This document shows, one piece after another, positions 1-8,585 of a DNA stretch of 64,000 nt. The stretch spans positions 4,278,001-4,342,000 of the forward strand of contig NZ_CP009458.1 of assembly GCF_000758305.1 (NCBI RefSeq). The letters are read 5' to 3'. The stretch's first letter is position 1. The number at the start of each line of letters is the position of its first letter. Source of the DNA: Cedecea neteri. GTDB lineage: Bacteria > Pseudomonadota > Gammaproteobacteria > Enterobacterales > Enterobacteriaceae. A model generated the notes under the pieces. It was not told where the DNA came from and did no database searches. It was given only the letters and a program-made list of their open reading frames with translations. The position numbers and the translations under genes were made by a program.

Positions 1-99
1 CTGCAGATTGGCATTCGCGCCATTGATTTGCTGCGCGCCGAAGGTGAAAAGCTGCACTCGCGCAAGCTGCGTACCTTCAATGAGCCGCCGTTCCGTTAA
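1..99 (+). CDS. C-terminal end of an unidentified protein (partial)
   Basis: An open frame enters from the left edge and ends at TAA 97-99, giving the last 32 residues of a protein that starts outside the window. The tail is basic (KLHSRKLRTF). The next gene begins 21 bases later on the same strand, so the two are probably co-transcribed. I cannot identify the family from this fragment. Confidence 0.55.
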   Translation: MQIGIRAIDLLRAEGEKLHSRKLRTFNEPPFR

Positions 100-120
100 C
101 AACAATAATTAGGAAGCTGG

Positions 121-1902
121 ATGCAACACACTTCATCACTCGGCGCACTTCGTGTGCTGCTCAGGGAGCGCGAACTGGATGGGATCATCGTGCCACGTGC
201 CGACGCCCATCAGAGCGAATACTGCGCGCCTCATGACAATAAACTCGAGTTCATCAGTGGCTTTACCGGTTCCGCCGGGCTGGCGCTAGTGCTTGCCGAC
301 CGCGCCCTGCTATTTGTGGACGGGCGCTATCAGGTTCAGGCTCGCCATCAGGTGAACCTGGCAGAGTTCGAGATTCATCATCTGCACGACGAGCCGCTGC
401 ACCTTTGGCTACGAGACAATCTTCCGGCGGGCAAACGCATTGCCTTCGAACCGCTGCTGATGGTCAACAGCCAGTACGAAAGCCTGCGCACCAGCGGCTG
501 CGATCTGGTGGCTGTGGATGACGATCCGCTCGATACTATCTGGCCTGACCGCCCGGCGGCACCCTGCGGGGAAATCATCGCCATGCCGGACGAAATCAGT
601 GGCGAAAGCGCTGCGTCAAAGCGTGAGCGGATCGCCCAAGGGCTGAGCACAACCGGGGCGGATTATCTGGCGCTGACGCAGCCGGACAACATCGCCTGGC
701 TGCTGAACGTGCGTGGTGCCGATATTCCGATGAGCCCGGTGCCGCACTCCTTCGCGCTATTGAGCGCCGACGGTGACATCGAATGGTTTGTAGCAGAAGA
801 CAAACTGCGGAAGCTGAATAAAGCCTGGCTCAACGGCATCACGATCCGCCCGATGAGTGAATTCCTTGCCCGTTGCCAGCAAGTAGCGACAGGGAAACGC
901 ATCCTCATCGACGCGGACTCTGCGCCGGTCGCCGTGCGCTTTGCCGTGGAGCAAGGCGGGGGCAGCGTGCTGTGGGCACCGGACCCTGTCACGCTAATCA
1001 AAGCCAATAAAAACGACACCGAGCTGGCGGGCTACCGCGACAGCCACATCGAAGACGGCGTGGCCTGGGTGAATTTCCTTGCCTGGCTGACCCGGGAAGT
1101 GCCGCGCCGCGAAGCCGCAGGCAATCCAGTCACCGAGCTGGAAGCCCAGGAAAAACAGCTGAGCTTCCGCCAACAGGGCTCCACCTTTACCGAGCAAAGC
1201 TTCAGCACCATTTCCGCAGCAGGCAGCAACGCCGCGATGTGCCACTACCACTCTTCGCCGGAAACGAATTTCGCCCTTACTGCCGCGCAGTTCTACCTCA
1301 ATGATTCCGGCGGGCAGTATATCAACGGCACGACGGACGCCACCCGCACGCTCAGCTTTGGCGAGCTGGATGCCACCCGCCGCCTGCACTACACCGCCGT
1401 GCTGAAAGGCTTCCTGGCGCTGATCTCGCTGCAGTTCCCGCAGGGGACTCAGGGCCACCAGCTCGATGCCTTTGCCCGCCGCCCTCTCTGGGAGCTGGGG
1501 CTGGACTACGACCACGGCACCGGGCACGGCGTTGGCCACCGGCTGATGATCCACGAAAACCCGCATCGCATGGCGAAGAAGGTGAACCCGTGGCCGATGC
1601 TGCCGGGCAATATCATCACCATCGAGCCGGGGTATTACCAGGCGGACAGCCACGGGATCCGCATCGAAAACCAGGTCGAGGTCATTGCCTCCCAGACTGG
1701 CTTCTGCAAATTCTCATCGCTGACTCTGATCCCTATCGACCTGTCAGCCGTCAACGTTGATTTGCTCAGCCCGCAGGACATCGCCTGGCTTGACGATTAC
1801 CACCGGCAGGTACGGGAAACGCTCTCCCCGCGCGTGAACGAAGAAGCTCGTCAGTGGCTTGATGCCGCCACATTGCCCGTCAGTCAACTGCGCAAGCAGT
1901 AA
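121..1902 (+). CDS. Xaa-Pro aminopeptidase, large M24B form
   Basis: Cytosolic metallopeptidase that removes an N-terminal residue preceding proline. At 593 residues it is the long three-domain form (two creatinase-like N-terminal domains plus a C-terminal pita-bread catalytic domain) rather than the ~440-residue E. coli PepP. The dinuclear metal ligands of the M24 fold are all visible: Asp395 (NDSGG), Asp406 (GTTDATRT), His469 (GTGHGVGH), Glu502 (IEPGYY) and Glu516 (RIENQ). An AGGAAG ribosome-binding site lies at 111-116 just before the ATG. It follows an incomplete upstream gene and is closed by a hairpin terminator. The exact peptide substrate is not shown by the sequence. Confidence 0.93.
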   Translation: MQHTSSLGALRVLLRERELDGIIVPRADAHQSEYCAPHDNKLEFISGFTGSAGLALVLADRALLFVDGRYQVQARHQVNLAEFEIHHLHDEPLHLWLRDNLPAGKRIAFEPLLMVNSQYESLRTSGCDLVAVDDDPLDTIWPDRPAAPCGEIIAMPDEISGESAASKRERIAQGLSTTGADYLALTQPDNIAWLLNVRGADIPMSPVPHSFALLSADGDIEWFVAEDKLRKLNKAWLNGITIRPMSEFLARCQQVATGKRILIDADSAPVAVRFAVEQGGGSVLWAPDPVTLIKANKNDTELAGYRDSHIEDGVAWVNFLAWLTREVPRREAAGNPVTELEAQEKQLSFRQQGSTFTEQSFSTISAAGSNAAMCHYHSSPETNFALTAAQFYLNDSGGQYINGTTDATRTLSFGELDATRRLHYTAVLKGFLALISLQFPQGTQGHQLDAFARRPLWELGLDYDHGTGHGVGHRLMIHENPHRMAKKVNPWPMLPGNIITIEPGYYQADSHGIRIENQVEVIASQTGFCKFSSLTLIPIDLSAVNVDLLSPQDIAWLDDYHRQVRETLSPRVNEEARQWLDAATLPVSQLRKQ

Positions 1903-1908
1903 CCATTT

Positions 1909-1935
1909 AAGGCCGCTTTTGCGGCCTTCTTCATT
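1909..1935 (+). terminator. Rho-independent terminator after the Xaa-Pro aminopeptidase
   Basis: Perfect 8-bp stem AAGGCCGC / GCGGCCTT with a TTTT loop, starting 7 bases after the stop codon and followed by a short T-rich run. Confidence 0.8.
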
Positions 1936-1983
1936 GATTTGCTGGATTAATCGGCAGTTGAACGCATTTCACCAAAACAGCCT

Positions 1984-2020
1984 TTGACAACCCGGACTCA
2001 CGCCGTTAGTATTCGCCCCG
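1984..2020 (+). promoter_or_regulatory. Promoter of the first tRNA-Asn gene
   Basis: A TTGACA -35 box (1984-1989) and TAGTAT -10 box (2007-2012) are separated by 17 bases. A GC-rich discriminator (CGCCCCG) follows, as is typical of stringently controlled stable-RNA promoters. The second tRNA-Asn copy has the same layout. Confidence 0.75.
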
Positions 2021-2030
2021 TTCACACGAT

Positions 2031-2106
2031 TCCTCTGTAGTTCAGTCGGTAGAACGGCGGACTGTTAATCCGTATGTCACTGGTTCGAGTCCAGTCAGAG
2101 GAGCCA
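2031..2106 (+). tRNA. tRNA-Asn (anticodon GTT)
   Basis: A 76-nt cloverleaf with encoded CCA. The acceptor stem pairs TCCTCTG with CAGAGGA, the T arm is GGTTCGAGTCC, and the anticodon GTT is at 2064-2066. The gene is identical over its full length to the copy at 17455-17530. In E. coli several asn tRNA genes lie in the same neighbourhood as yeeO and erfK. Confidence 0.97.
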
Positions 2107-2114
2107 TATTTAAG

Positions 2115-2150
2115 AAGCCTGCTTAGGAAACTAAGCAGGCTTTTTGCTTT
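2115..2150 (+). terminator. Terminator of the first tRNA-Asn gene
   Basis: A 12-bp stem AAGCCTGCTTAG / CTAAGCAGGCTT with a GAAA loop is followed by TTTTTGCTTTTTT. Confidence 0.88.
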
Positions 2151-2391
2151 TTTATCCTGCTCCACCCAGTCAGCATGATGTATCTAACCGTGCCTGTTCA
2201 GTTTTTCCGCTACGCTGGAAGAAATTATTCATACATTCGATAACGCATTTAATGCGCTGTCCCAGAAAATAAAACTTCACCCAAACAACAAAGGCAGCAT
2301 TTAATTAAATTAATTTATTAAACTCTAACTTCCCCCTTAATAGGTACTCCGGTATAGTATTTGACTTTCGCTAAACTCAGGGAGAAGAGAA

Positions 2392-5082
2392 ATGGTCACC
2401 ATCGTTGTTGATGGGGAAGATAAAACCGCCAAAATTTCAAACTGGACACTATATAATTCCAAAAGTAACGACACCGTTCATTTGACATGCCATTTCCCCT
2501 CAGGGAAAACATACACTCGTCCCCTTAGCGTCTGCCGTGTGATCCCCACAGTGGAAACTAATAGCAACATATTGTTCCGTAAAGGCCAGCCAAACGCACA
2601 ACGTATCGATAAAGCGCAAATTATTGGTAATAAATATGCACTTATTAAATATGTTGATTCTGAAAAAATTTGGATTTATAAATTCGAAGATATCCAGTTA
2701 GTCACCGAGTCCTCTTTAAAGCAGAGTTCCGTTTTTTCATACTTTCGTCGTATTGCTGAACAACGTGCTTTGCAGGCCTCGGCGGGGAAAGAAAACATTG
2801 CTGGAAACATTGTCAGACAGATGGACAAGCTCATTGCTCATCCTGACACCGCGCTTGAAGCTTATTGTTCCGGTCAAAATGCATCCCGTCCTGCTCCAGA
2901 GAATTTCATCTATCCCTTCGGATTGAATGAAAGCCAAATGCAGGCGATACAGAAAGCCTTTAGCCATCAAATATCTGTCATCGAAGGTCCTCCTGGCACT
3001 GGAAAGACCCAGACCATATTGAATATTATTGCAAACATTCTGCTTAGCAACGGTACCGTTGCCGTTGTCTCAAATAACAATTCTGCGGTCGATAACGTCT
3101 ACGAAAAACTTGGGAAAGTGGGTCTTGATTACCTGGTGGCAAAACTGGGCAGTACGGAAAAACGAGCAGCGTTCTTTGATAAACAACCCTCAAAACCTTT
3201 CGAGCAAATCATTTCTGCGCCCGAAAAAATGCAGCTAACCGAGCAAATTAAAAAACTTAAAAATCACTTAAGCACACAAGGTGATGTCGCAAAACTACAG
3301 GCAGAAATTGATGAACTAAACATAGAAGACAAATACCTTCAGCAGTGGCTTGAAGAACATACTCTTAACACGCTGCCAGATGTGACAGGCTTCGGACTAA
3401 AAAAAGAGAAAATTACCGATCTTATGGCGTTCATTAACGCTGTGCCCGACGATAAACTCGACTGGCGTCATCGCCTGTCGCTCCTTTTTAGATTTGGCAT
3501 CTTCAGAACAAAGCCACTGAATACCCGGCAGAAAAGGCAAACACTCTTCATTGCTCTTCAGCACTATTTCTACAGATCGCGACTGCAGCAAGCACAACGT
3601 GAGTTAATCGAAAAAGAAAATTTTCTAGAAAAAAATAAGTTTGAAGAATTATTGCAGCATGTCACCTCAGGTTCTCTGGCATTTTTGAAGCAGTATCTAA
3701 AACATGCCATTCCGGTAAACATTAAGTTTTCAGCAGATACTTACCATGAACAATTTGCCGACTTTATCCAGCGCTACCCTATTATTGGCAGCAGCACGCA
3801 TTCTATCGCAAACTCATTAGCTCAGGGTAAGCTGCTGGACTATGTCATTATCGATGAAGCTTCTCAGCAGGATATTGTCCCGGGGATTCTGGCGCTGGCA
3901 TGCGCCCGAAATGTGATTGTGGTCGGCGATCGTAAACAACTCCCACACGTACCGGAGAAAACAGCTATTACGGCCCCGAAACCTTATTATGACTGCAACA
4001 GTAAAAGCCTGCTGGATTCACTGTTCGGCGTATACGACGAGTCTCTTCCCGTCACATTGCTGAAAGAGCACTATCGCTGTCATCCCAGGATTATTCATTT
4101 CTGCAACAAGCAATTTTATGACAATCAGCTCGTTGTTATGACCCGTGATAAAGGTGAGGATGCTCTCTCTTTGATTATTACCGCAAAAGGTAACCATGCC
4201 CGAGGCTATAAAAATCAGCGAGAAATTGAATCTTTCATGGAAGTCTCCGATAGTAGCTCGAATAGCTGCGGCTTTATCTCTCCGTACAACGCACAAGTTT
4301 CACTTTCTGAACAAATGCTGCCGTCGGAATTTATTACCTCGACCGTCCATAAATTCCAGGGAAGAGAATGTGAGCAGATTGTTTTTTCAACCGTTATAGA
4401 CAAAAAAATGGATGCCAAAACACTCGATTTTGTAGACGACCCACACTTAATTAATGTGGCTGTTTCAAGGGCACAAAAACGCTTTACCTTAACAACAGGG
4501 GAAAATGTTTTCACTGGTAATAACAAACATATCGCGGCGCTAGTACGTTACATGAAATACTATTCCAACGAGGCGCAGATTCATTACAGCCCCGTAGTCA
4601 GCGCTTTCGACTTGCTCTATCAAGAGTACGATCGCTCATTAGACAGGTTAAGGCGCAGGCTAAGTGCAAAAGACTCCTTTTACCTGTCAGAGCAGATTGC
4701 AACGCGTGTAATAAAAGACGTACTGCAACGAGCAGAGTACCATTCGCTTGTTTTCCATAAGCAAATTTTGCTACAACAGCTGGTAAAGAATTCCAATATC
4801 CGTTTAAGTCAACGTCAAAAAGAGTTTTTGGCACAAGGCGCTAGCTGTGATTTTGTTTTTTATTTTCACGTTGGAAAACTGCCTCTCGCAGTTATTGAAA
4901 TAGACGGCCATCACCACGAAATGCCCAAACAACGTGAACGTGATGAATTGAAAAATACAATCCTGAAAGAGAGTGGTATTGCGCTGCTGAGACTCAAAAC
5001 TACCGATAGCAAAGTTGAGGAAAAGATAGCGAACTTTCTTCTGTCGAGCATGCTGGAAAACCAGGTAGAGTTAGTAGGATAG
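2392..5082 (+). CDS. SF1 (Upf1/Dna2-like) helicase with C-terminal DUF2726 nuclease-like domain
   Basis: An 896-residue ATP-dependent helicase of unknown biological role. Visible motifs are Walker A GPPGTGKT (199-206), motif II DEAS (488-491), motif III GDRKQLP (512-518), motif IV EHYRCHP and a late helicase motif near VAVSRAQKRF. Between motifs I and II lies a lysine/glutamine-rich, probably coiled-coil insertion. The C-terminal ~80 residues carry CDFVFYF...LAVIEIDG (Asp820, Glu836, Asp838), the pattern of DUF2726 and other PD-(D/E)XK or Vsr-like nuclease folds. The gene is less GC-rich than its neighbours, sits directly behind tRNA-Asn, and is bounded downstream by a stem nearly identical to the second tRNA-Asn terminator, which suggests transfer. 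Helicase-nuclease fusions of this build often serve in phage defence; that role is inference here. Confidence 0.88.
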   Translation: MVTIVVDGEDKTAKISNWTLYNSKSNDTVHLTCHFPSGKTYTRPLSVCRVIPTVETNSNILFRKGQPNAQRIDKAQIIGNKYALIKYVDSEKIWIYKFEDIQLVTESSLKQSSVFSYFRRIAEQRALQASAGKENIAGNIVRQMDKLIAHPDTALEAYCSGQNASRPAPENFIYPFGLNESQMQAIQKAFSHQISVIEGPPGTGKTQTILNIIANILLSNGTVAVVSNNNSAVDNVYEKLGKVGLDYLVAKLGSTEKRAAFFDKQPSKPFEQIISAPEKMQLTEQIKKLKNHLSTQGDVAKLQAEIDELNIEDKYLQQWLEEHTLNTLPDVTGFGLKKEKITDLMAFINAVPDDKLDWRHRLSLLFRFGIFRTKPLNTRQKRQTLFIALQHYFYRSRLQQAQRELIEKENFLEKNKFEELLQHVTSGSLAFLKQYLKHAIPVNIKFSADTYHEQFADFIQRYPIIGSSTHSIANSLAQGKLLDYVIIDEASQQDIVPGILALACARNVIVVGDRKQLPHVPEKTAITAPKPYYDCNSKSLLDSLFGVYDESLPVTLLKEHYRCHPRIIHFCNKQFYDNQLVVMTRDKGEDALSLIITAKGNHARGYKNQREIESFMEVSDSSSNSCGFISPYNAQVSLSEQMLPSEFITSTVHKFQGRECEQIVFSTVIDKKMDAKTLDFVDDPHLINVAVSRAQKRFTLTTGENVFTGNNKHIAALVRYMKYYSNEAQIHYSPVVSAFDLLYQEYDRSLDRLRRRLSAKDSFYLSEQIATRVIKDVLQRAEYHSLVFHKQILLQQLVKNSNIRLSQRQKEFLAQGASCDFVFYFHVGKLPLAVIEIDGHHHEMPKQRERDELKNTILKESGIALLRLKTTDSKVEEKIANFLLSSMLENQVELVG

Positions 5083-5132
5083 CCAACCATTACCTGTACA
5101 TTTGCCGCTATTTTTGGCAGTAACAGAATAAT

Positions 5133-5172
5133 AAAAGCCCGCTTAATTCTCCTTAAGCGGGCTTTCTATTCT
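5133..5172. terminator. Terminator between helicase and puuP
   Basis: Stem AAGCCCGCTTAA / TTAAGCGGGCTT with loop TTCTCC. It has a T-rich 3' side on the plus strand and A-rich sequence on the other side, so it may act in both directions for the convergent helicase and puuP genes. The stem sequence matches that behind the tRNA-Asn at 17455. Confidence 0.75.
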
Positions 5173-5187
5173 CTAACGCAACACACC

Positions 5188-6576
5188 TTACTCCCAGGCG
5201 CGCTCCGCCTTCGTGGCGTCAAACACCGGCGGTGGCCTGCGGAAGCGGCGAGTGAGGAAGGCCAGATACAGAATGCCGACCGCCGCCCATACCAGTCCAA
5301 GCGTCAGGGATGTGACTTCCAGGTTCACCCACAGCACCGCCACCGTCGCCGCACCAATCAGCGGCAAAATGAGGTAGTGCAGTTTCTCACGCCAGGTTTT
5401 ATTGCGCCCTTCACGACGCCAGAAGTGGTTAAACACCGACAGATTCACGAAGGTAAAGGCCACCAATGCGCCAAAGTTGATCAGCGCCGTCGCCGTCACC
5501 AGGTCAAAGAACAGCGCGGACAGAGCCACGATCCCCACCATGATCACGTTCAGCGCCGGGGTGCGCCATTTCGGGTGCACGTAGCCGAAGTATTTTTCCG
5601 GGAAGACGTTGTCGCGCCCCATCACATAAAGCAGGCGAGAAACGCTGGCGTGGGAGGCAAGCCCGGAAGCCAGGGTATTCACAAAGGTCGTGCAGAGGAA
5701 AATCGACTGGAACAACTTGCCGCCGACATAGAGGGCAATCTCCGGCAGCGCTGCGTCCGGGTTTTTAAAGCGGCTGATGTCCGGGAAGAACAGCTGCATA
5801 AAGAACGAGGCAACGATAAAGATAATGCCGCCGTAGGCCGCAGTCAGGAAAATGGCTTTAGGAATGGTGCGCGCCGCATCGGGTGTCTCTTCCGACAGCG
5901 TGGTCACCGCATCAAAGCCGAGGAACGAGAAGCAGACTATCGTCGCGCCTGTAATCACCGGGATCAGGTGCGCATTTTCGCTGATAAACGGCTGTAGCGA
6001 CCAGACAGTGCCCACACCTTCGCCTTTGTGCAGCCCCTGCACCACCAGAATGATAAACACCACCATGATGGCAATTTGGACCAGCACAAACAGGGTATTG
6101 AAGTTCGCCACCAGATTGACGCTCTTCAGGTTGGCCGCCGTCAGGATGCAGACAAAACCTACCACCCAAATCCACGGCGGGACTTCAGGGAACAGCGCCG
6201 AAAGGTAGATTTTTGCCAGCAGGACGTTAATCATCGGCAGGAACAGGTAGTCCAGCAGCGAGGACCAGCCCACCATAAAGCCTACGTGCGGGCTGATGGC
6301 CTTTTGGGCATAGGTATAAGCTGAGCCCGCCTGCGGGAACTGGCGTACCAGTTTGCCGTAGCTGATGGCGGTGAACAGCACTCCCGCCAGCGCAAGCAGG
6401 TAAGATGCCGGAACGTGGCCGTCGCTGATGCCGGACACAATCCCGAAGGTATCAAACACCGACATCGGCGTGAGATAGGCCAGGCCCATCACCACCACCT
6501 GCCAGAGTTTCAGAGATTTACGCAGCTGCGGTTTCCCCGCCTGCGAAGCAATGTCTACGGTAGAGTTAGTCGCCAT
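5188..6576 (-). CDS. puuP: Putrescine importer PuuP (APC family permease)
   Basis: Inner-membrane proton-coupled amino acid/polyamine permease that brings putrescine in for the Puu pathway. The chosen start gives 462 residues, matching E. coli PuuP (461). It is preceded by a GGGGGA ribosome-binding site, whereas an ATG further upstream would add a non-homologous 18-residue tail. The protein has about 12 hydrophobic segments and long stretches as in E. coli PuuP, including LRKSLKLWQVV, VFDTFGIVSGISDGHVPASY and SLLDYLFLPMINVLLAKIY. It lies upstream of and on the same strand as its enzyme partner puuA's gene end, with a 378-base gap that holds a possible leader reading frame. A paralogous importer (plaP) lies at 40844-42208. 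Confidence 0.94.
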   Translation of the reverse strand: MATNSTVDIASQAGKPQLRKSLKLWQVVVMGLAYLTPMSVFDTFGIVSGISDGHVPASYLLALAGVLFTAISYGKLVRQFPQAGSAYTYAQKAISPHVGFMVGWSSLLDYLFLPMINVLLAKIYLSALFPEVPPWIWVVGFVCILTAANLKSVNLVANFNTLFVLVQIAIMVVFIILVVQGLHKGEGVGTVWSLQPFISENAHLIPVITGATIVCFSFLGFDAVTTLSEETPDAARTIPKAIFLTAAYGGIIFIVASFFMQLFFPDISRFKNPDAALPEIALYVGGKLFQSIFLCTTFVNTLASGLASHASVSRLLYVMGRDNVFPEKYFGYVHPKWRTPALNVIMVGIVALSALFFDLVTATALINFGALVAFTFVNLSVFNHFWRREGRNKTWREKLHYLILPLIGAATVAVLWVNLEVTSLTLGLVWAAVGILYLAFLTRRFRRPPPVFDATKAERAWE

Positions 6577-6769
6577 GACGATGTCCCCCCACGCGGATAC
6601 AGGTTTGCGAAACATTGTTCGTTCGGGCAAACCTGCTTAGCCTGGGGGTTAATCGTAACTGTCGGGGTACGGGAATAAGGTTCACGCAGGCCGCTGGCCC
6701 GTCGTTGTCAATACGGCAGCAGCGTTCGCCCTCGCCGTGCGGATATTTAAACATTTGCGTCTGCATCAT
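6566..6769 (-). CDS. Possible 67-residue leader reading frame ahead of puuP
   Basis: A reading frame preceded by a strong GAGGA ribosome-binding site at the normal distance runs toward puuP and ends 11 bases inside it, so the two could be translationally coupled. The peptide begins MMQTQMFKYPHGEGERCC and is rich in Arg, Cys and Pro later on. I recognise no family. It may be a regulatory leader or simply a chance frame in the puuP 5' leader. The rest of the puuA-puuP gap shows only the inverted repeat noted separately. Confidence 0.3.
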   Translation of the reverse strand: MMQTQMFKYPHGEGERCCRIDNDGPAACVNLIPVPRQLRLTPRLSRFARTNNVSQTCIRVGGHRHGD

Positions 6770-6916
6770 TTCATTTCCTCGTCGTACACATTGTCGTTAA
6801 CTGAAGACCCGTTGCCGCCCGCGCTCCATTACGCGACTTCGGGAAATGGCAGGTTGCCCTGCAAAACGTCCGGCCTGGCTCCGCTCAGTCCGTATGATGC
6901 TACTTATTTATTAGCG

Positions 6917-6944
6917 TGCCCGGCCATGTAAGCTCTGCCGGGCA
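6917..6944. repeat. REP-like inverted repeat after puuA
   Basis: TGCCCGGC / GCCGGGCA, a perfect 8-bp dyad with a 12-base loop, lies 10 bases past the puuA stop. It resembles half of a repetitive extragenic palindrome and could stabilise the puuA message or terminate it; there is no T run. Confidence 0.5.
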
Positions 6945-6954
6945 GGCGCCACAA

Positions 6955-8373
6955 TCAGGCGTTTTTCAGCATCCACTCAATTTCAGTTTCTGTGATTAAA
7001 CGCTCAAACTGCACCAGCTCATCGTGTTTGCACGCATGGAAAACGTGGCTGAAACGCTCGCCCAGCAGGTCGCGCAGATGATCGTTCTGGGTGAACTCCC
7101 ACAATGCGTCGCTCTGGCGGATCGGGAACGGCAGCCCTTCCTGCTCCAGCCCGTTGCCTTCCACTTCTTCCTGCAGCGGCAGGTCGTTGTCCAGTCCGTG
7201 TAAAATCCCGGCCAGGATTGTCGCCATCACCAGATACGGGTTGGCATCCGCCCCCGCCACGCGATACTCCACGCGGTGGTTGTCCCGGTCGCCGCACGGA
7301 ATGCGTAGCGCCACGGTGCGGTTGTTATGCCCCCACGAAGCCTGAGTCGGGACGTACATCCCCGGCTGGAAGCGGCGCCACGAGTTCACGTTCGGGGCCA
7401 GCAGCGCCATCGACGACGGCATCAGGTGGATCATGCCCGCCAGCGCGCGTTTCAGCAGCGCTGAGTCTTCGCCATCGGCGTCCGCCAGCACGTTTTCGCC
7501 TTTGTTATTCAGCACGCTAATGTGGATATGCATCCCGCTGCCCGCATGCTCTTCATACGGCTTCGCCATAAAAGTGGCGTGCATCTTATGCTTCTCTGCG
7601 ACAGTTCGCACCAGGCGTTTTAACGCCAGCGCATCATCGCAGGCATCCAGCACGTTATCGGTGTGGTGCAGGTTGATTTCGAACTGCCCCGGCGAAGCTT
7701 CCGCTACCGCGCCGTCGGCGGGGATCAGCTGCAGGCGAGCCAGATCGTCGATATCGGTCAGCACATCGGCAAAGTGGTTCAGGTTATCGACGGAGTAGAC
7801 CTGGCTTTGGGTATTGCGGTCGTCAGTGCCCGGCGCGCAGGGCGGCTGCAGGTAGCCTTCGGCGTCACGCTGGCGATCAATTAAATAGAACTCCAGCTCT
7901 ACCGCTACCACGGGGAATAGCCCACGCTGGCGCAGCTGCTGCCAGAGTCGGTTCAGCACGTTCCGCGGCTCAACGTCAAAGGGAGCGCCATCTTCATCCA
8001 GCATGGTCAGCATCATCTGGCCGATGAATTCCGGGTCAGCCGCCGAAGGGGTGAGCGTGCCCAGCACCGGCACACAGCGGCGGTCCGGCTCACCCAGCTC
8101 CTGCCCCAGCCCGGCCTCTTCTACTACGTTCCCAAGAATATCCATGGCAAACACGGAAGCCGGGAAGTAACAGCCCTTCTCTACCTTACGCAGCCCGGCC
8201 ACCGGAATTCGTTTTCCCCGGAAGCAGCCGTTAAGGTCAGTGAGAAGGACATCGACATATTGGGTATTAGGATAACGTTCAAGGAAGGTATTCACTTCGC
8301 GTGCAAACGCGCTACTTCGTCTATCTTCGGAATGCTGAACAAAATTCTCAACTTCTACGATATTGGTTTCCAT
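6955..8373 (-). CDS. puuA: Gamma-glutamylputrescine synthetase PuuA
   Basis: Glutamine-synthetase-fold enzyme that joins glutamate to putrescine using ATP, the first step of the Puu pathway in the cytosol. Its 472 residues equal E. coli PuuA. It shows the GS beta-grasp N-terminus followed by the catalytic barrel, with VELEFYLI, the GSGMHIHIS ATP/metal segment and NNRTVALRIP. It is divergent from puuD, and the 212-base space between them contains a likely PuuR operator. Transcription continues toward puuP. The start follows the homologue length. Confidence 0.95.
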   Translation of the reverse strand: METNIVEVENFVQHSEDRRSSAFAREVNTFLERYPNTQYVDVLLTDLNGCFRGKRIPVAGLRKVEKGCYFPASVFAMDILGNVVEEAGLGQELGEPDRRCVPVLGTLTPSAADPEFIGQMMLTMLDEDGAPFDVEPRNVLNRLWQQLRQRGLFPVVAVELEFYLIDRQRDAEGYLQPPCAPGTDDRNTQSQVYSVDNLNHFADVLTDIDDLARLQLIPADGAVAEASPGQFEINLHHTDNVLDACDDALALKRLVRTVAEKHKMHATFMAKPYEEHAGSGMHIHISVLNNKGENVLADADGEDSALLKRALAGMIHLMPSSMALLAPNVNSWRRFQPGMYVPTQASWGHNNRTVALRIPCGDRDNHRVEYRVAGADANPYLVMATILAGILHGLDNDLPLQEEVEGNGLEQEGLPFPIRQSDALWEFTQNDHLRDLLGERFSHVFHACKHDELVQFERLITETEIEWMLKNA

Positions 8374-8418
8374 GATTCACCGCCGTTGCGTTGGATGCCG
8401 GTCGCTGATGTCGACCGT

Positions 8419-8433
8419 TAAATATAATGTCCA
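8419..8433 (+). promoter_or_regulatory. Candidate PuuR operator
   Basis: TAAATATAATGTCCA matches 12 of 15 positions of AAAATATAATGAACA, the asymmetric PuuR recognition sequence reported for E. coli. It lies in the puuA-puuD divergent region where PuuR would repress both arms. The assignment rests on remembered consensus only. Confidence 0.45.
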
Positions 8434-8585
8434 CTTATCGACAATGGTGCGAAATAAAATGTTTGTCAAATGTTAATTTAAGTTTGCAAGACAGTTAAAC
8501 CACTGCTAAGTTGAGAAAATATTGAACGGAAATGGCCAACATGGAATCGTTTGGAAATAATTTAGTCCAGAATGTGAGGTTGATC

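Noticed and set aside
994..1653. Open frame antisense to the Xaa-Pro aminopeptidase
   Set aside because: It runs over all metal-ligand motifs of the sense gene and has no ribosome-binding site.
2190..2290. A short frame reading FSATLEEIIHTFDNAFNALS before the helicase
   Set aside because: It looks protein-like and could be the tail of a lost gene, but it has a stop just upstream, no start signal and no family I recognise.
8532..8585. Longer puuD start
   Set aside because: No homology and no ribosome-binding site; the ATG at 8586 has both and gives exactly the E. coli length.
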